DNA of 64,000 bases, taken from NCBI RefSeq assembly GCF_017409525.1, contig NZ_JAFQSO010000001.1, forward strand, positions 62,001 through 126,000, read 5' to 3'. The position numbers and the translations under genes are program-made. The notes beneath the pieces were generated by a model that ran no database searches, had not been told where the DNA came from, and was given only the letters and a program-made list of their open reading frames with translations. This DNA comes from Methanobrevibacter sp. GTDB taxonomy: Archaea; Methanobacteriota; Methanobacteria; Methanobacteriales; Methanobacteriaceae. Below are positions 44,827-55,505 of this stretch, piece by piece (the stretch's first letter is position 1; the number at the start of each line of letters is the position of its first letter).

Positions 44827-47058
44827 TTAAGCTTTTTTAATTGTAATGCTGGATGTAACAGCACTTGCTGTACAGTATTTATCTCCAGATGTTACTACAA
44901 CTTTATGAGTTCCAACACTCATTGACTTAACATTTATTTGTGCAATTCCTTTTGAATTGGTGGTAGCAGTGTAAGTTTTAGCTGTTTTACCAGTGTAAAC
45001 TTTGATTTTCACTTTAACTCCAGAAATTACCTTATTGAGTTTTGTGTTTTTCACAGTAACTTTGAAGTATTTGGATTCTCCTTGTTTAGCGGTTACTTTA
45101 GTTGGAATTAATTTTGCAGGAGTCTTTTTAATTACAATTTTGCTAGTAACCTTGCTTGCAGTATAGTTTTTGGAATCTTTTGGTGAAATTACTACCTTGT
45201 AAGTTCCAGGGGTCAAGGATTCAAGTGAAAGTTGAACAGTACCTTCCATTCCGGTTTGAGCGGAATATTGGTAGTAACCTCCGGAAACGTAGACCTTAAT
45301 ATCCACGTTTGCACCGTAAATTGCTTGTTGAGTTTTAGTGTTAGTCAATTTGATTACAAAGTTATCTCCACTTTTGTAATATGTGGTTAATGCCGGAGCA
45401 GTGAATTTTCCACTTGCTTTTTTAACATTAACAGTTTTTGTCAACTCAGGAGAACTGTATCTGGAATCTGCACTGGTAATGGTAACCTTATGACTTCCAA
45501 CAGGAAGAATAGCATAATCTATGGTTACAACACCCTTGTCATTAGCCTGATAAAGGTATCCTTGAGATGATGCATCAGTATATACTAATAATATAGCATT
45601 AGGCACTGGTTCTCCTGTAGCCCTGTCGGTTACAGTGACTGTTCCTAAAATACCAGTATTGTAGTAGTATGGATTTGTCATTTTTGTGGTCAATTTAACT
45701 GGTTTTCCAGTGATTGTAATGGTTCCATTAACCTCTTTGTAATTTATATTTTTGGTATCGTTGTTACTTATGGTCAATGGGTACACTCCAGAAACTAAAC
45801 CTGATACATTAATTTCACATATTCCATTTGAGCCGGTTTGGAGGTAGTAGTCTTTTGCGGTTGTATTTGCCATGTATAAGTGAAGGATAATTCCTTTCAT
45901 TGGCGCTCCTGATTTAGCATTGGTAACATTAATCACTACTTGTTTACCTGATTTATATGGCTCTTTATATGGGTTTATTACAATATTGATGTTCGCCTTT
46001 ATAATTGTGAAATCATCTTCAATTGTCGGTGCGCTGATGCTGGAGTCATCACCCTTTATGGTGAATGGCTGTTTTCCAACAGGGATAGGTCCCTCTGAAG
46101 AAAGAGTGCCGTTTTCAAATTTGTATATTCTTAAATTTGAATTGTCAAGGGTTGCTATACCATTTGCATCGGTAGTTATTGATCCTCCAGTATTGATAGT
46201 ACCGGATGGGATTAAATATGACAACTTTTTATTTGCTAGAATATTGGTGGAATCATCAATATCTTCCAGTTTGAAAGTAAAATTGCCGCTTACGTATTCC
46301 GCTTCAAGATTAATCGGAATTATTTTTGCATTAATGAGATATTTCAATGCAACTTCCTTGGTCAATGTTTTATTTCCATTAGCGTAATTAATTGTTAAAG
46401 TTGAACTGGTAATTTTTGTGTCATAGTTGAATTTGATTGCTCCATTTAGTTCAAACTCACTGATTGTCTTGTTAACAGTATCATTGCCGTCTTTGTAAGA
46501 TAATACTAAAGTTAAGTTATTCTTATCTATAGGATATACATCAACGCTATCCGTAAGGTTAATTGGTATGACAGCTTTTTTAGTGCTGTTAACGTTAACG
46601 GAATCTGGTGTGGAAAGTATGGTGTCTCCAACGATGGACAATGTCACTTTCACTGAAGAGCTAGCGTAATTCGCATTACCTAAATAGCTAATGATTAGGT
46701 TGTGATTTCCAGCGGATAATTTATCTTTAATTGTAATCATTGAATTGTTATAATCGAATTTTATAGTTTTATTCTTTTCAGTAACATTCAAATCTTTAGT
46801 TGTGATTTTCAAACTTTGAGATTCATTGTCTTGGACTGTTACTGGTATGTTTGCAGTTTCTCCTTCGTTAATCTTTACGTCTTGGGAAACTACCTTTGTA
46901 TCTATTTGTGCTGCATCATTTAATGCAACATCAGGTCCGTCATTTGCTAATTGTGCATCTGCATCCATTGCAGCATCGCCTGCACTGACAGATCCAATAC
47001 TTATCAATAGAAATATTGACATTACTATCAATAAGATATGAGAGTTTTTAAGTTTCAT
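44827..47058 (-). CDS. Ig-like repeat surface protein
   Basis: The 743-residue protein has an N-terminal signal peptide (about residues 7-27, ending SVSAGDAA) and about seven Ig-like domains of 85-95 residues. The repeats share TxxTGSNGxxxINVSGLVSGxYPLTIS-like strands and end with lysine-rich hinges such as IVIKKTPAKL and ITIKKA. No beta-helix part and no C-terminal membrane anchor is seen. Its last domain resembles that of the giant surface protein, so both probably bind the cell wall in the same manner. The start has AAGGAGGA 8 bases upstream. It lies between polB1 and comC, where the conserved gene order has no such gene. Confidence 0.85.
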   Translation of the reverse strand: MKLKNSHILLIVMSIFLLISIGSVSAGDAAMDADAQLANDGPDVALNDAAQIDTKVVSQDVKINEGETANIPVTVQDNESQSLKITTKDLNVTEKNKTIKFDYNNSMITIKDKLSAGNHNLIISYLGNANYASSSVKVTLSIVGDTILSTPDSVNVNSTKKAVIPINLTDSVDVYPIDKNNLTLVLSYKDGNDTVNKTISEFELNGAIKFNYDTKITSSTLTINYANGNKTLTKEVALKYLINAKIIPINLEAEYVSGNFTFKLEDIDDSTNILANKKLSYLIPSGTINTGGSITTDANGIATLDNSNLRIYKFENGTLSSEGPIPVGKQPFTIKGDDSSISAPTIEDDFTIIKANINIVINPYKEPYKSGKQVVINVTNAKSGAPMKGIILHLYMANTTAKDYYLQTGSNGICEINVSGLVSGVYPLTISNNDTKNINYKEVNGTITITGKPVKLTTKMTNPYYYNTGILGTVTVTDRATGEPVPNAILLVYTDASSQGYLYQANDKGVVTIDYAILPVGSHKVTITSADSRYSSPELTKTVNVKKASGKFTAPALTTYYKSGDNFVIKLTNTKTQQAIYGANVDIKVYVSGGYYQYSAQTGMEGTVQLSLESLTPGTYKVVISPKDSKNYTASKVTSKIVIKKTPAKLIPTKVTAKQGESKYFKVTVKNTKLNKVISGVKVKIKVYTGKTAKTYTATTNSKGIAQINVKSMSVGTHKVVVTSGDKYCTASAVTSSITIKKA

Positions 47059-47072
47059 AACTTTTAATCCTC

Positions 47073-47084
47073 CTTTTCGAAAAG
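47073..47084 (-). promoter_or_regulatory. Palindrome overlapping the ribosome binding site of the Ig-like gene
   Basis: CTTTTCGAAAAG is a perfect 12-base palindrome that shares its last base with the GGAGGA Shine-Dalgarno of the surface protein gene. It could be an operator or a weak hairpin that limits ribosome access. Confidence 0.3.
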
Positions 47085-47254
47085 AAAATTTTTTTTAAAA
47101 AACAGTTAAATTTTCTAGTGTTATAACTTTAAGTTGTTTTTAGCATATATATCTTTGTTCATATATTATATAATCATTTTCATTTTATTATTTTTAAAAT
47201 GAATTTTATTTCGAATCGGCATGAAATATCATATCTTCGAAATTTATAAAAAAA

Positions 47255-47284
47255 GAGTTTTAAGAAGAATAGAGCCTATTCTTC
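47255..47284 (-). terminator. Intrinsic-like terminator of comC
   Basis: GAAGAATAG (47264-47272) pairs perfectly with CTATTCTTC (47276-47284) around a three-base loop, including the comC stop codon. On the minus strand a T-rich stretch follows (47248-47263). Confidence 0.65.
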
Positions 47285-48304
47285 CATGTAAGAATCGATG
47301 TCAATGTCTAAATTGCCACAGATTTCTTTTAGTTGTTCATATAATTTATCATCAATAGCGATTCCATTGGCTTCAGCTTCAGCAATTCTTTTAACTTCCA
47401 AATCTCCTGGAATTGCTACAGTTTCACCGGTTGCCCTAATTTGTGAGACAAAGTCTTCGGTATGTTCGACGAATTCATTGAAGTCCCCAAATTTGGATGG
47501 GTCGACTGCAACATACAAGTCCCCTTTAGTACAGTCCTTGGTTGGTGAAGCGGTTCCGGTCACGCCATGTCCATATCCTGCCTGTACCAATGGTCCAGTT
47601 AATATCTCAATCAATGCTGCAATTGCATATCCCTTAAATCCACCAAATGGTAAGATTGATCCTTCAAGCGCTGCTTCAGGGTCATTTGTTGGGTTTCCGT
47701 CTTTATCTAATGCCCATCCGTCAGGCAAATCGAGACCTTTTCTTTTTGATTCGATGATTTTTCCACGTGCAGTTACGGAAGTTGCCATATCTACAGTTAT
47801 GTATGTCTTGGAAGGAATTCCTAATGCGAGAGGATTGGTTCCGATTAAAGGTTCACTGCCTCCCAATGGTGCGATTGCCGGGTCGGTATTTGCAAGCACT
47901 AAACCGATGCAGTTTTCCCTTAATGCTAAATCAGAATAAAATCCAGTGACTCCAAAGTGATTTGTATTGTGTACTCCAACACATCCAATACCAACTTCTT
48001 TGGCTTTTTTAATGGCTAATTGCATAGCTTTATATGAGACTGCTTGTCCAAATCCGCTGTTACCATTAATTAAAGCAATTGCAGGAGTTTCTTTTTCAAT
48101 AACAATATCATCATCTAAGTTTATGGTTCCTGCTTCGATACTAATTAAGTATTGTGGGAATCTACCTAACCCATGTGATGTAAATCCTTTTAAATCAGCA
48201 TCTATTGTTGCTTCAGCTACAAATTCGCTGTCTTCTTCACTAGCTCCCAATTTTTTCAATATTTCCTTCACGAGAGCTATTTCCTTATCTTTCATTATCT
48301 TCAT
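47276..48304 (-). CDS. comC: L-sulfolactate dehydrogenase (ComC; MDH/LDH2 family)
   Basis: The 342-residue protein belongs to the LDH2/MDH2 oxidoreductase family: HGLGRFPQYL near residue 42, VGVHNTNHFGVTGFY near residue 112 and the IDPA-like NTDPAIAPLGG near residue 140. In methanogens this family oxidises sulfolactate to sulfopyruvate in coenzyme M synthesis and can also act on malate. The partial comB gene at the right edge of the window belongs to the same pathway. The start follows GAGGTG. Confidence 0.85.
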   Translation of the reverse strand: MKIMKDKEIALVKEILKKLGASEEDSEFVAEATIDADLKGFTSHGLGRFPQYLISIEAGTINLDDDIVIEKETPAIALINGNSGFGQAVSYKAMQLAIKKAKEVGIGCVGVHNTNHFGVTGFYSDLALRENCIGLVLANTDPAIAPLGGSEPLIGTNPLALGIPSKTYITVDMATSVTARGKIIESKRKGLDLPDGWALDKDGNPTNDPEAALEGSILPFGGFKGYAIAALIEILTGPLVQAGYGHGVTGTASPTKDCTKGDLYVAVDPSKFGDFNEFVEHTEDFVSQIRATGETVAIPGDLEVKRIAEAEANGIAIDDKLYEQLKEICGNLDIDIDSYMEE

Positions 48305-48330
48305 TTACACACCTCTTAATTTTTATCAAA

Positions 48331-49350
48331 TCAGTATTCGATTTCAGATCCTTCAAAAGCTTTGACGGTGATTTTTTCATCATCAGTTACTTTGCCTATA
48401 ATTTGGCAGTTGCAGTATTCTTTTAAAGTATCCATAATTTTTTCAGCTTCACTTTCATCAGCAATAACGACAAAGCCGACACCCATATTGAAAACTTTGT
48501 ACATCTCTTTGATGTCGACATTTTGTTCGTATATTAACTTGAATATTTCTGGAACTTCTGGAAGGTCGGTTATGTCATATCCAACACCTTTTTTCAGGCG
48601 TCTAAGGTTGGTGAAACCTCCTCCGGTAATGTGGGCAAGTCCATTAATTTTATATTCTTTTTCAAATAATGCCACAATAGGTTTGACGTAAAGTTCAGTT
48701 GGTCTTATCAATTCTTCCCCAATGGTAGTTTCACCATTAGGCATCTTATCATCTACAGTAAATCCGGCATCATCAAATAAAGCTTTTCTTGCTAAACTGT
48801 ATCCGTTGGAATGGATTCCATTGCTTTCAATACCTATTAAAACATTTCCTGGTTGGATATTTTCACCAGTGATTATTTTATCGATGTCTACGAATCCAAT
48901 GCCTGTTCCTGCAAGGTCAAAATCCTTAATGATTCCCGGAAGTGACGCAGTTTCTCCACCGATAATTGCAATTCTTGATTCTTCTGCACCTTTGACAAGT
49001 CCTTCTGCAATTTCGGAAGCTCTTTCAGGGTCAGGTTTTTCAACAGCAAGGTAATCAACTAAGGCTATTGGTTCTGCTCCGACACATAAAATGTCATTTA
49101 CAACCATGGCAATGCAGTCGATACCTACTGTATCGTATTTATTCATCATTTCAGCAATCAAAATTTTACTTCCAACACCGTCAGTACTCATTGCAATGGC
49201 TTTATCTCCTAATTTCACTAAAGCCGCATAATGACCACTGTCTGTAATAATATCTCTACATGATAATGTTGACTTGAGTTTGTCAGCTAATTTTGAAACA
49301 GTGACTGCTTCAAGGTCTATGTCAACACCAGATTCTGAATAAGTAACCAT
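48331..49350 (-). CDS. purM: Phosphoribosylformylglycinamidine cyclo-ligase
   Basis: The 339-residue enzyme closes the imidazole ring in purine synthesis (FGAM to AIR with ATP). Signature regions are [12 protein letters not shown] near residue 54, [19 protein letters not shown] near residue 72, the glycine-rich GGETASLPG near residue 122 and [12 protein letters not shown] near residue 240. It is 26 bases upstream of comC on the same strand. The length fits the family. Confidence 0.96.
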   Translation of the reverse strand: MVTYSESGVDIDLEAVTVSKLADKLKSTLSCRDIITDSGHYAALVKLGDKAIAMSTDGVGSKILIAEMMNKYDTVGIDCIAMVVNDILCVGAEPIALVDYLAVEKPDPERASEIAEGLVKGAEESRIAIIGGETASLPGIIKDFDLAGTGIGFVDIDKIITGENIQPGNVLIGIESNGIHSNGYSLARKALFDDAGFTVDDKMPNGETTIGEELIRPTELYVKPIVALFEKEYKINGLAHITGGGFTNLRRLKKGVGYDITDLPEVPEIFKLIYEQNVDIKEMYKVFNMGVGFVVIADESEAEKIMDTLKEYCNCQIIGKVTDDEKITVKAFEGSEIEY

Positions 49351-49397
49351 TTTTTACACCTATTGGTTCATTTTGTTCATTAAAAATAAAATTAATT

Positions 49398-49421
49398 AAT
49401 GTTGTAATCTTTTACAACATT
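49398..49421 (-). terminator. Strong hairpin downstream of fttA
   Basis: AATGTTGTAA (49398-49407) pairs perfectly with TTACAACATT (49412-49421) around TCTT. It lies 40 bases after the fttA stop and just upstream of purM on the minus strand. Confidence 0.55.
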
Positions 49422-49460
49422 ATTTTATAGTAATATTATGTCTTATTTACTATTTAATTA

Positions 49461-51374
49461 TTAATGTATTCTAACACAATCTAAATTAATTGGAGTTTTG
49501 GTTTCAATTTTATAACTTCTATGTATTGAAGAGGCCAAGTCCACAGTTTTGTAAGGGTCTCCGTGACAAGTAATGACCTTTTCAGGTCTAGGATTAAGCC
49601 TTTTGACGTATTCCATTAATTGTCTTCTGTTAGAGTGTCCACTGAATCCATTAATTGTTTTTACTTCCATCTTTACACAGAATTGTCTAGTTCTGCCATC
49701 ATCATCTTCAAGAGGAATTTCTTTCCATCCTTTTTGAACTCTTCTTCCCATTGATCCTTCAGATTGATATCCTACAAAGATTAATGTGTTTCTTTCATCT
49801 TCACATAACCATTTGAAGTATTCAACGGAGTTTCCTCCAGTCAACATACCTGAAGTGGATAAGATGATAGCAGGGTCTCTGCTTTCAACAATCTCTTTTC
49901 TTTGTTCGTAATTTTGAACTTTTTTAAACATTTCTGAAACGAATGGGTTTCTTCCCATGTGGAAGATTTGGTCTCTTAAATCTTTGCTTAAGTATTCAGG
50001 TCTTGCAGTATGGATTGCGGTAGCTTCCCAAATCATTCCGTCAATGTAAATTGGTACTTCTTCGATTAATCCATGTCTCATGTATTCTTCAAGTACTACC
50101 ATAAGCTCTTGCGCCCTTCCTACGGCAAATACCGGAACCAATACTTTTCCGCCACGTTTAAGTGTTCTGTAGATGGTTTTCATCATTTCTTTTTCAGCAT
50201 TGTTTCTGGAAGGCTGCACATCTTCTCTTCCACCGTATGTACTTTCCATGATTACGGTTTCAGCACGTGGGAATCTGATTGTCGCAGGTTCAAGTAATCT
50301 TGATGGTTCATATTTAAAGTCTCCAGTGTAGACTAAGTTATGGGCTCCGTCACCAATATGCATGTGTGATATTGCTGAACCGAGAATGTGTCCTGCATTG
50401 TGTAATGTTAATCTGATATCTGGGGATATGTCAGTCACTTCTCCATAATCTAGAGTAATGGTATTTTTAATAGCTTGCTTTACATGTTTTGATGTAAATG
50501 GTAAGGGATTGCCTTCCCTGTGGGCTATATCCAAATGATCGAATTGTAAAAGTGTAGTCAAATCTCTAGTTGGAGTTGTACAGTAGACAGGCCCTTCATA
50601 TCCATAATGATAAAGGTATGGTACAAATCCGCAGTGGTCCAAGTGAGCGTGAGAAATAATAACAGCATCCAATTCCTCGATTGAAAATTCAGGAGCATTT
50701 AAATATGGAAATGCATTTTTATTGTCTGATGCTGCAACATTGACACCGCAATCCAATAAAACACGGCTGTTTGGTGTTTGCAAAAGCATTGATGAACGTC
50801 CTACTTCCTTAAATCCTCCCATTGAAGTAACTCTTGCCCAATCATTAGGGTATTTGCTTCCTTGATGGATTTGACGTCCAAGGCGTTGCAACATTTTCTT
50901 CCTTTCTTTACTGTAATTCTTTTGAATGGTTCTTATTTTTCCAATAATGTCTGAACTAATTGGAGGGGTCCTTAATATTTTAGGTGCCCAACCGGTGTTC
51001 TTAACAATATTTCTGGAAGTCACTCCATATTTTCCAATAACGAGTCCTGGTTTTTTAGCGGTGATTACCACTTCACCGGTCACGGTATCAAAATAAATAT
51101 CAGTAATTTCAGCACCATCCGGAACTATTTCATGAATTTTGTTAATAGTCGCTTCAGGTTCAAGCAATGCACTTTTGTCTGATCTAATAATGATCCTTTT
51201 TCTTAATTCTTTAGCAAGTGATCTTATTAAATCGCCGTTTTCGGTTATAATTTCTGGATTTTTGGTATAAACTACCACTTCAGGTCCTTCAAATTCTACT
51301 TTTGATACCTGAATTTCATTCGGCAGCTTTTGCAAAATTTCTTTTTTAATTCCTTCTAAAATGTCTGAAGTCAT
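49461..51374 (-). CDS. fttA: Transcription termination factor FttA (aCPSF1, beta-CASP nuclease)
   Basis: The 637-residue protein has two N-terminal KH domains (KHb with [14 protein letters not shown] near residue 112), then a metallo-beta-lactamase core with [10 protein letters not shown] near residue 245 and HNAGHILGS near residue 325, and the beta-CASP region with STSGMLTGG near residue 505 and [10 protein letters not shown] near residue 575. Archaeal FttA cleaves nascent RNA and terminates transcription with the RNA polymerase stalk and Spt4/5. The start ATG 51374 is followed by the typical [13 protein letters not shown]. Confidence 0.96.
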   Translation of the reverse strand: MTSDILEGIKKEILQKLPNEIQVSKVEFEGPEVVVYTKNPEIITENGDLIRSLAKELRKRIIIRSDKSALLEPEATINKIHEIVPDGAEITDIYFDTVTGEVVITAKKPGLVIGKYGVTSRNIVKNTGWAPKILRTPPISSDIIGKIRTIQKNYSKERKKMLQRLGRQIHQGSKYPNDWARVTSMGGFKEVGRSSMLLQTPNSRVLLDCGVNVAASDNKNAFPYLNAPEFSIEELDAVIISHAHLDHCGFVPYLYHYGYEGPVYCTTPTRDLTTLLQFDHLDIAHREGNPLPFTSKHVKQAIKNTITLDYGEVTDISPDIRLTLHNAGHILGSAISHMHIGDGAHNLVYTGDFKYEPSRLLEPATIRFPRAETVIMESTYGGREDVQPSRNNAEKEMMKTIYRTLKRGGKVLVPVFAVGRAQELMVVLEEYMRHGLIEEVPIYIDGMIWEATAIHTARPEYLSKDLRDQIFHMGRNPFVSEMFKKVQNYEQRKEIVESRDPAIILSTSGMLTGGNSVEYFKWLCEDERNTLIFVGYQSEGSMGRRVQKGWKEIPLEDDDGRTRQFCVKMEVKTINGFSGHSNRRQLMEYVKRLNPRPEKVITCHGDPYKTVDLASSIHRSYKIETKTPINLDCVRIH

Positions 51375-51511
51375 ATAATCCCTTCAAAAAAAGTTATGTG
51401 TATTATTATAGTTTATGAAAAGCATTTAGCTATAATCAGTTGAATTTCATAAACTATCTACACAATTTATATAAAAAAATAGTTAGTTATGAAAAATTAG
51501 TCTCTTTTGCT

Positions 51512-52126
51512 TTATATCTTATCCAAAATCTCATTAATTTTTTCATTATCTAACATTTCAAAGCCGTCTTTATCCACTTTAGCAACTAAGTATCCGTTAC
51601 CGGAGTATGTGTCACGTTCAGCGGCAGCTCTGATAGCTCTTATGGCTATTTCAATTCCTTCGTCAGTTGTCAAATCATCTCTAAATCTATCTTCAAGAAC
51701 TCCGTAAGCAACAATGGAGCCGGATCCGGTAGAAATGTATGTGTCTTCAATCATACCTCCTGCAGGATCTAATGAGTAAAGAGATGGTTTGTCTCCATCC
51801 ATTCCGCCAAGTAATGTTTGAACATACATTGGACCGGAACGCAATATGTTTGCTGTTAGGGATGCTGCTGCTTTAACACTAATTTCATCGTTGTTTCTCA
51901 TTTGGTATAATGATACTTCAGCTTCAATGACTTTCATGAGACTTTGAGCATCTCCAACAGAACCAGCTATGGTTGTTACAATATGATCGTCAATTTTAAA
52001 TATTTTTTCTGCGACTTTGTGAGCTACTAAGTTTCCCATACTAGCTCTTCTTTCGCTTGCAAATACAACGCCATCTTTACAAGTAATTCCGACGGTTGTT
52101 GTACCTTCTAATATTTTGTCATCCAT
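51512..52126 (-). CDS. psmB: Proteasome beta subunit
   Basis: The 204-residue protein has an eight-residue propeptide (MDDKILEG) ahead of the catalytic threonine TTTVGITCKDG. The conserved Glu/Asp17-type residue (SERRAS), Lys33 (HKVAEKIF), GSGS and the RDTYSGNG motif near residue 175 are present. It forms the inner rings of the 20S proteasome after self-cleavage. The start has AGGTGTG directly upstream. Confidence 0.96.
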   Translation of the reverse strand: MDDKILEGTTTVGITCKDGVVFASERRASMGNLVAHKVAEKIFKIDDHIVTTIAGSVGDAQSLMKVIEAEVSLYQMRNNDEISVKAAASLTANILRSGPMYVQTLLGGMDGDKPSLYSLDPAGGMIEDTYISTGSGSIVAYGVLEDRFRDDLTTDEGIEIAIRAIRAAAERDTYSGNGYLVAKVDKDGFEMLDNEKINEILDKI

Positions 52127-52305
52127 TTAAACACACCTCATATAGTATTTAAAATATCTAATTTCAACTACTTCATAGGTAATATATTAAAATCTTTTAT
52201 ATTTTTATTAATTTTATTTAAAATCAGAATCAATTATTAGTATAAACTAACAATATTAATATTATCCATTTGCATATATAAACTTTTCTTTCAAACGGTG
52301 AGTAA

Positions 52306-53034
52306 ATGAAATATAAAAAAATCGGTGACATCCTTATCATAAATAATGAATACTTGGAAGAAGATTGTGAGTATCTGGCTAGAAAGCATAATGTGAAAAC
52401 GATCATGAGGATAGACCATATTCAGGGAATAAGAAGGGAACCGGTTTATAAAATTCTTTTTGGACATGAAACCGAAACGATTAACAAAGAAAACGGTTGC
52501 CTATTTAAGCTGGATTTATCTAAAGTAATGTGGTCTAAAGGAAACAACAATGAAAGATTAAGGATTGCCAAATTGGTTGAGGACGGTGAAACAGTCATTG
52601 ACATGTTTGCGGGAATTGGCTATTTTTCAATCCCTATTGGAGTTCATTCGAATGCCCAAAAAGTTTATGCAATCGAAATCAATCCCAATTCTTACCATTA
52701 CCTGTGTGAAAATATAAAACTGAATAAGCTGAATAATGTCGCACCGATTTTAGGCGACTGCAAGGAACACACTCCCAAGTTAAAGGCCGACCGCATTGTA
52801 ATGGGTTATGTGAAAACCACTCATCATTACCTGAAGGTGGCCATTGACAGTTTAAATGAGGGAGGAATAATTCATTATCACGAAACCGTTCCTGAAAAAT
52901 TAATGGATAAAAGGCCTATTGAGAGAATTGTTGCACAGGCTGGAGATAGGGATGTTGAGCTGTTGAAGATAAATAAGATAAAAAAATATGCTCCCGGTGT
53001 AGAGCATGTGGTTGTTGATGCTAGGATAAGTTAG
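52306..53034 (+). CDS. taw2: Trm5/TYW2-family protein, probably Taw2
   Basis: The 242-residue protein is a class I SAM enzyme of the Trm5/TYW2 superfamily: VMWSKGNNNERLRIA near residue 75, VIDMFAGIGYFSIPI near residue 95, YAIEINPNSYHYL and DRIVMGYVKTTHHYL near residue 165. Trm5 methyltransferases have NLP in the last motif; a GYV variant points to TYW2/Taw2, which transfers the aminocarboxypropyl group of SAM to the wyosine precursor at G37 of tRNA-Phe. The N-terminal D1 domain of Trm5 is absent. The 3' end overlaps cofG by 14 bases. Confidence 0.8.
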   Translation: MKYKKIGDILIINNEYLEEDCEYLARKHNVKTIMRIDHIQGIRREPVYKILFGHETETINKENGCLFKLDLSKVMWSKGNNNERLRIAKLVEDGETVIDMFAGIGYFSIPIGVHSNAQKVYAIEINPNSYHYLCENIKLNKLNNVAPILGDCKEHTPKLKADRIVMGYVKTTHHYLKVAIDSLNEGGIIHYHETVPEKLMDKRPIERIVAQAGDRDVELLKINKIKKYAPGVEHVVVDARIS

Positions 53035-54109
53035 CTATTTTGTCTAGAATGCACTTACTCAGCCATTCCTCATTGATGTATTTTTCATAAACGCATAACC
53101 TTTCTGTTAATTCAAATCCAGCATCGTCGGTTAATTTTTCAAGTTCGGCAATGCCTGGCCACGGTGATGTAATATTTACATAATCGGGGCTTACCGGTGA
53201 AACACCGCCCCAATCATCAGCGCCACATAATAAAAATATTTGTGCAGTTTCGTTATTGAGGTTAGGTGGAACTTGTATGCTGACATCGGTATCTTTGAAA
53301 ACTAAAGTCCCTGCTATAACGGTTCTAATCATGTCCAAGAAACTAGGGCTCGGCCAATTTTCCATTTCAATTCCGGGAATTGGTGTGAAATTTTGAATGA
53401 TTACTTCTTGGATGTGACCATATCTGTCATAGAGGTCTCTAATGGTCAACAGCGATTCAGCTATTTCTTCTTTTGTTTCTCCAATTCCAATCAATATTCC
53501 TGTTGTGTATGGAATCTTAAGCTTTCCGGCATTTTCAATGGTTTCAATTCTCAAATCCGGATTTTTTCCAGGACTTTTATTATGGGCTGGCAATTCCATC
53601 AATCTTTTTGAAGAATTTTCAAGCATCAAACCCATGGAAGCATTAACCTCTTTCAATCTTTTCAGGTCTTCAAAACTGAAATTGCCTCCATTGGTATGGG
53701 GCAGCAATTTAGTCTCATCCAATGTCATTTGGCAAATGTCGACAATATAGTCAATCATCTTGCTATAGCCATATTCTTTGAGTTTAATTTGAACGATTTC
53801 CTCTTCATCTGCATCTTCACCAAAAGCGAATAGTGCCTCGGTACAACCATACTTTTCAGCTTCCTTCAAATCAGCTAAAATTTCATCTTTAGTTTTAAGA
53901 ATTATCGCTTTTGGGTCTGCAGGATTCTTTTTGAAATTACAGTACCCACAATCGTTTCTACAGATTTCAGTCAATGGTATAAAAATGTTTTTAGAAAAAG
54001 TAATGAGATTATTCTCCCTATACTTTGATGTTTCTGACATGAAACTAATTATTTCGCTATCAGTTGCAGTCAAAATCTGGAGAATATCTTCTTTAGTAAT
54101 TTTTGTCAT
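53021..54109 (-). CDS. cofG: FO synthase subunit 1 (CofG)
   Basis: The 362-residue radical SAM enzyme has the cluster motif CRNDCGYC near residue 49 (CxxxCxxC), FAFGEDADEE near residue 95, and NFTPIPGIEMENWPSP near residue 240. With CofH it builds 7,8-didemethyl-8-hydroxy-5-deazariboflavin, the chromophore of F420. cofH is not in the window. It is 2 bases downstream of the DUF2120-like gene, which follows mptA by 11 bases. Confidence 0.94.
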   Translation of the reverse strand: MTKITKEDILQILTATDSEIISFMSETSKYRENNLITFSKNIFIPLTEICRNDCGYCNFKKNPADPKAIILKTKDEILADLKEAEKYGCTEALFAFGEDADEEEIVQIKLKEYGYSKMIDYIVDICQMTLDETKLLPHTNGGNFSFEDLKRLKEVNASMGLMLENSSKRLMELPAHNKSPGKNPDLRIETIENAGKLKIPYTTGILIGIGETKEEIAESLLTIRDLYDRYGHIQEVIIQNFTPIPGIEMENWPSPSFLDMIRTVIAGTLVFKDTDVSIQVPPNLNNETAQIFLLCGADDWGGVSPVSPDYVNITSPWPGIAELEKLTDDAGFELTERLCVYEKYINEEWLSKCILDKIANLS

Positions 54110-54111
54110 GT

Positions 54112-54552
54112 TTAACCTTTATGTTCTGATACGGTTACTTCTACATAAAGTGGAGGAATTTCGTTTTTATCTTCCCAAATTGCTATAATGACATCAAAAC
54201 TTGGAAGTTCAAATATCTTGTATTCAACTACAAGCCCCATGGATTCCAAATCTTCCTGAACTCTCATGAATCCTTTAGTATCTACAGCATTTGTGGTTAT
54301 GTCGCTTTCTTGTATATTCTTATCTCCTGCTTTTAAGATTTCATCTACTTTTTCGGAATCTGATTCTAGTTCAGTTCCGCCAAGAATTTCACCAATTTCT
54401 GTAAGTTTGGCATCAAAATCAGCAAGAGGTATGGCTTTTCTGGATCTTCCTCTAACAATCAATATTTTATCATTATCTATTGCAGGCCTTGATCCTTTAA
54501 ATGCATCAAAGAATCCCATTACCTGTCCTGCAATTTCATATGTTTTTTTCAT
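54112..54552 (-). CDS. DUF2120-like protein between mptA and cofG
   Basis: This 146-residue soluble protein is of unknown function. It has no cysteine, no membrane segment and no clear catalytic motif; the sequence KILIVRGRSRKAIPL near residue 28 and the C-terminal FDVIIAIWEDKNEIPPLYVEV are the most distinctive stretches. I assign it to the methanogen-specific DUF2120 family with moderate certainty from memory of gene context. It is tightly packed between mptA and cofG, with 11 and 2 bases between genes. Confidence 0.6.
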   Translation of the reverse strand: MKKTYEIAGQVMGFFDAFKGSRPAIDNDKILIVRGRSRKAIPLADFDAKLTEIGEILGGTELESDSEKVDEILKAGDKNIQESDITTNAVDTKGFMRVQEDLESMGLVVEYKIFELPSFDVIIAIWEDKNEIPPLYVEVTVSEHKG

Positions 54553-54563
54553 TAAATCAGGTC

Positions 54564-55505
54564 CTATTCAATGTTTAATTCTGCTTTAAGTTCACCCATG
54601 GTGGTAACTTTTTCTGCAAATGCATTGTGCCTATGAATACTTTCATGATTTTCTTGACGTGATGTGATTATTGTATCGTCAGGGAAATCAGCATATTTGT
54701 TTGCAATCATTTCCATCATGTTTCTAACACAGTCTTCAACAAACACAGGTTTTCTGTGTGCATTCATGACAGTTGCATTTTCATCAGGTCTCTTCAACAA
54801 TTCGCATACTGGAGAACTCATGGATGTTTCAATAATTTCAATTATATCTTCCGCTTTTACAACTTTGTCTTCAGGAACTTCTATTAATAATGTTCCAACT
54901 CCTCTTTGATTGTGTGAAGCAAATGTAACAGTATCCAATACTTTTTGAGTTGTTTCTTCATCCAAGAATTCCAATAATTTGTTCTTATCTGATTCTCGCA
55001 CAGATTCCTGTGCACAAGGGCAAACGGTCATTCCAATGACTTCGGCTCCAATGCTTTTTCTAATGGAAACTTCGCCGTTTTCATCTCTCAGACCAATAGC
55101 TTTTGCTTTTAATTTAGCCATTTCCTGAGTTTTGTTTTTAGTCACTGGTGACTCTCTCATAAACATGAAATCAGTTGTCATTGATATTTCAACACGTTTA
55201 GCATATTCGTGTTTTGTCATCATTTTGTCTACAATTTTTGCACATAGTGATTCGACATCAACACCGGAATCCTCAGCTACAGTTTCAAGAACTTCGCTAA
55301 TCGCTTCAGGGTTTCTGGACATGTGCACACCTTTTTGATCATTTGGTAAATCTACAAATGCATCAAAAGTAGGCAATAATATTATAGGTCTTTTATTTTG
55401 TCTTTCTAATTGTAATAGTTTCTTAACTCCGGTCACACCTACTCTTGTTAACTTAATAGGTATACTTGGAGCATCGTCTTGTGTGTCGGGTAAGCATATT
55501 GCCAA
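54564..55505 (-). CDS. mptA: GTP cyclohydrolase MptA
   Basis: The 313-residue protein is of the FolE2/MptA type: VGVTGVKKLLQLERQ near residue 22, the FVDLPNDQKGVHMSRNPEA stretch near residue 50, MTVCPCAQES near residue 160 and FASHNQRGVGTLLIEV near residue 195. It converts GTP to 7,8-dihydroneopterin 2',3'-cyclic phosphate, the first step of methanopterin, and depends on Fe(II). The start is TTG 55505, placed behind GAGGTAATT; there is no other start in the region. Confidence 0.95.
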   Translation of the reverse strand: MAICLPDTQDDAPSIPIKLTRVGVTGVKKLLQLERQNKRPIILLPTFDAFVDLPNDQKGVHMSRNPEAISEVLETVAEDSGVDVESLCAKIVDKMMTKHEYAKRVEISMTTDFMFMRESPVTKNKTQEMAKLKAKAIGLRDENGEVSIRKSIGAEVIGMTVCPCAQESVRESDKNKLLEFLDEETTQKVLDTVTFASHNQRGVGTLLIEVPEDKVVKAEDIIEIIETSMSSPVCELLKRPDENATVMNAHRKPVFVEDCVRNMMEMIANKYADFPDDTIITSRQENHESIHRHNAFAEKVTTMGELKAELNIE

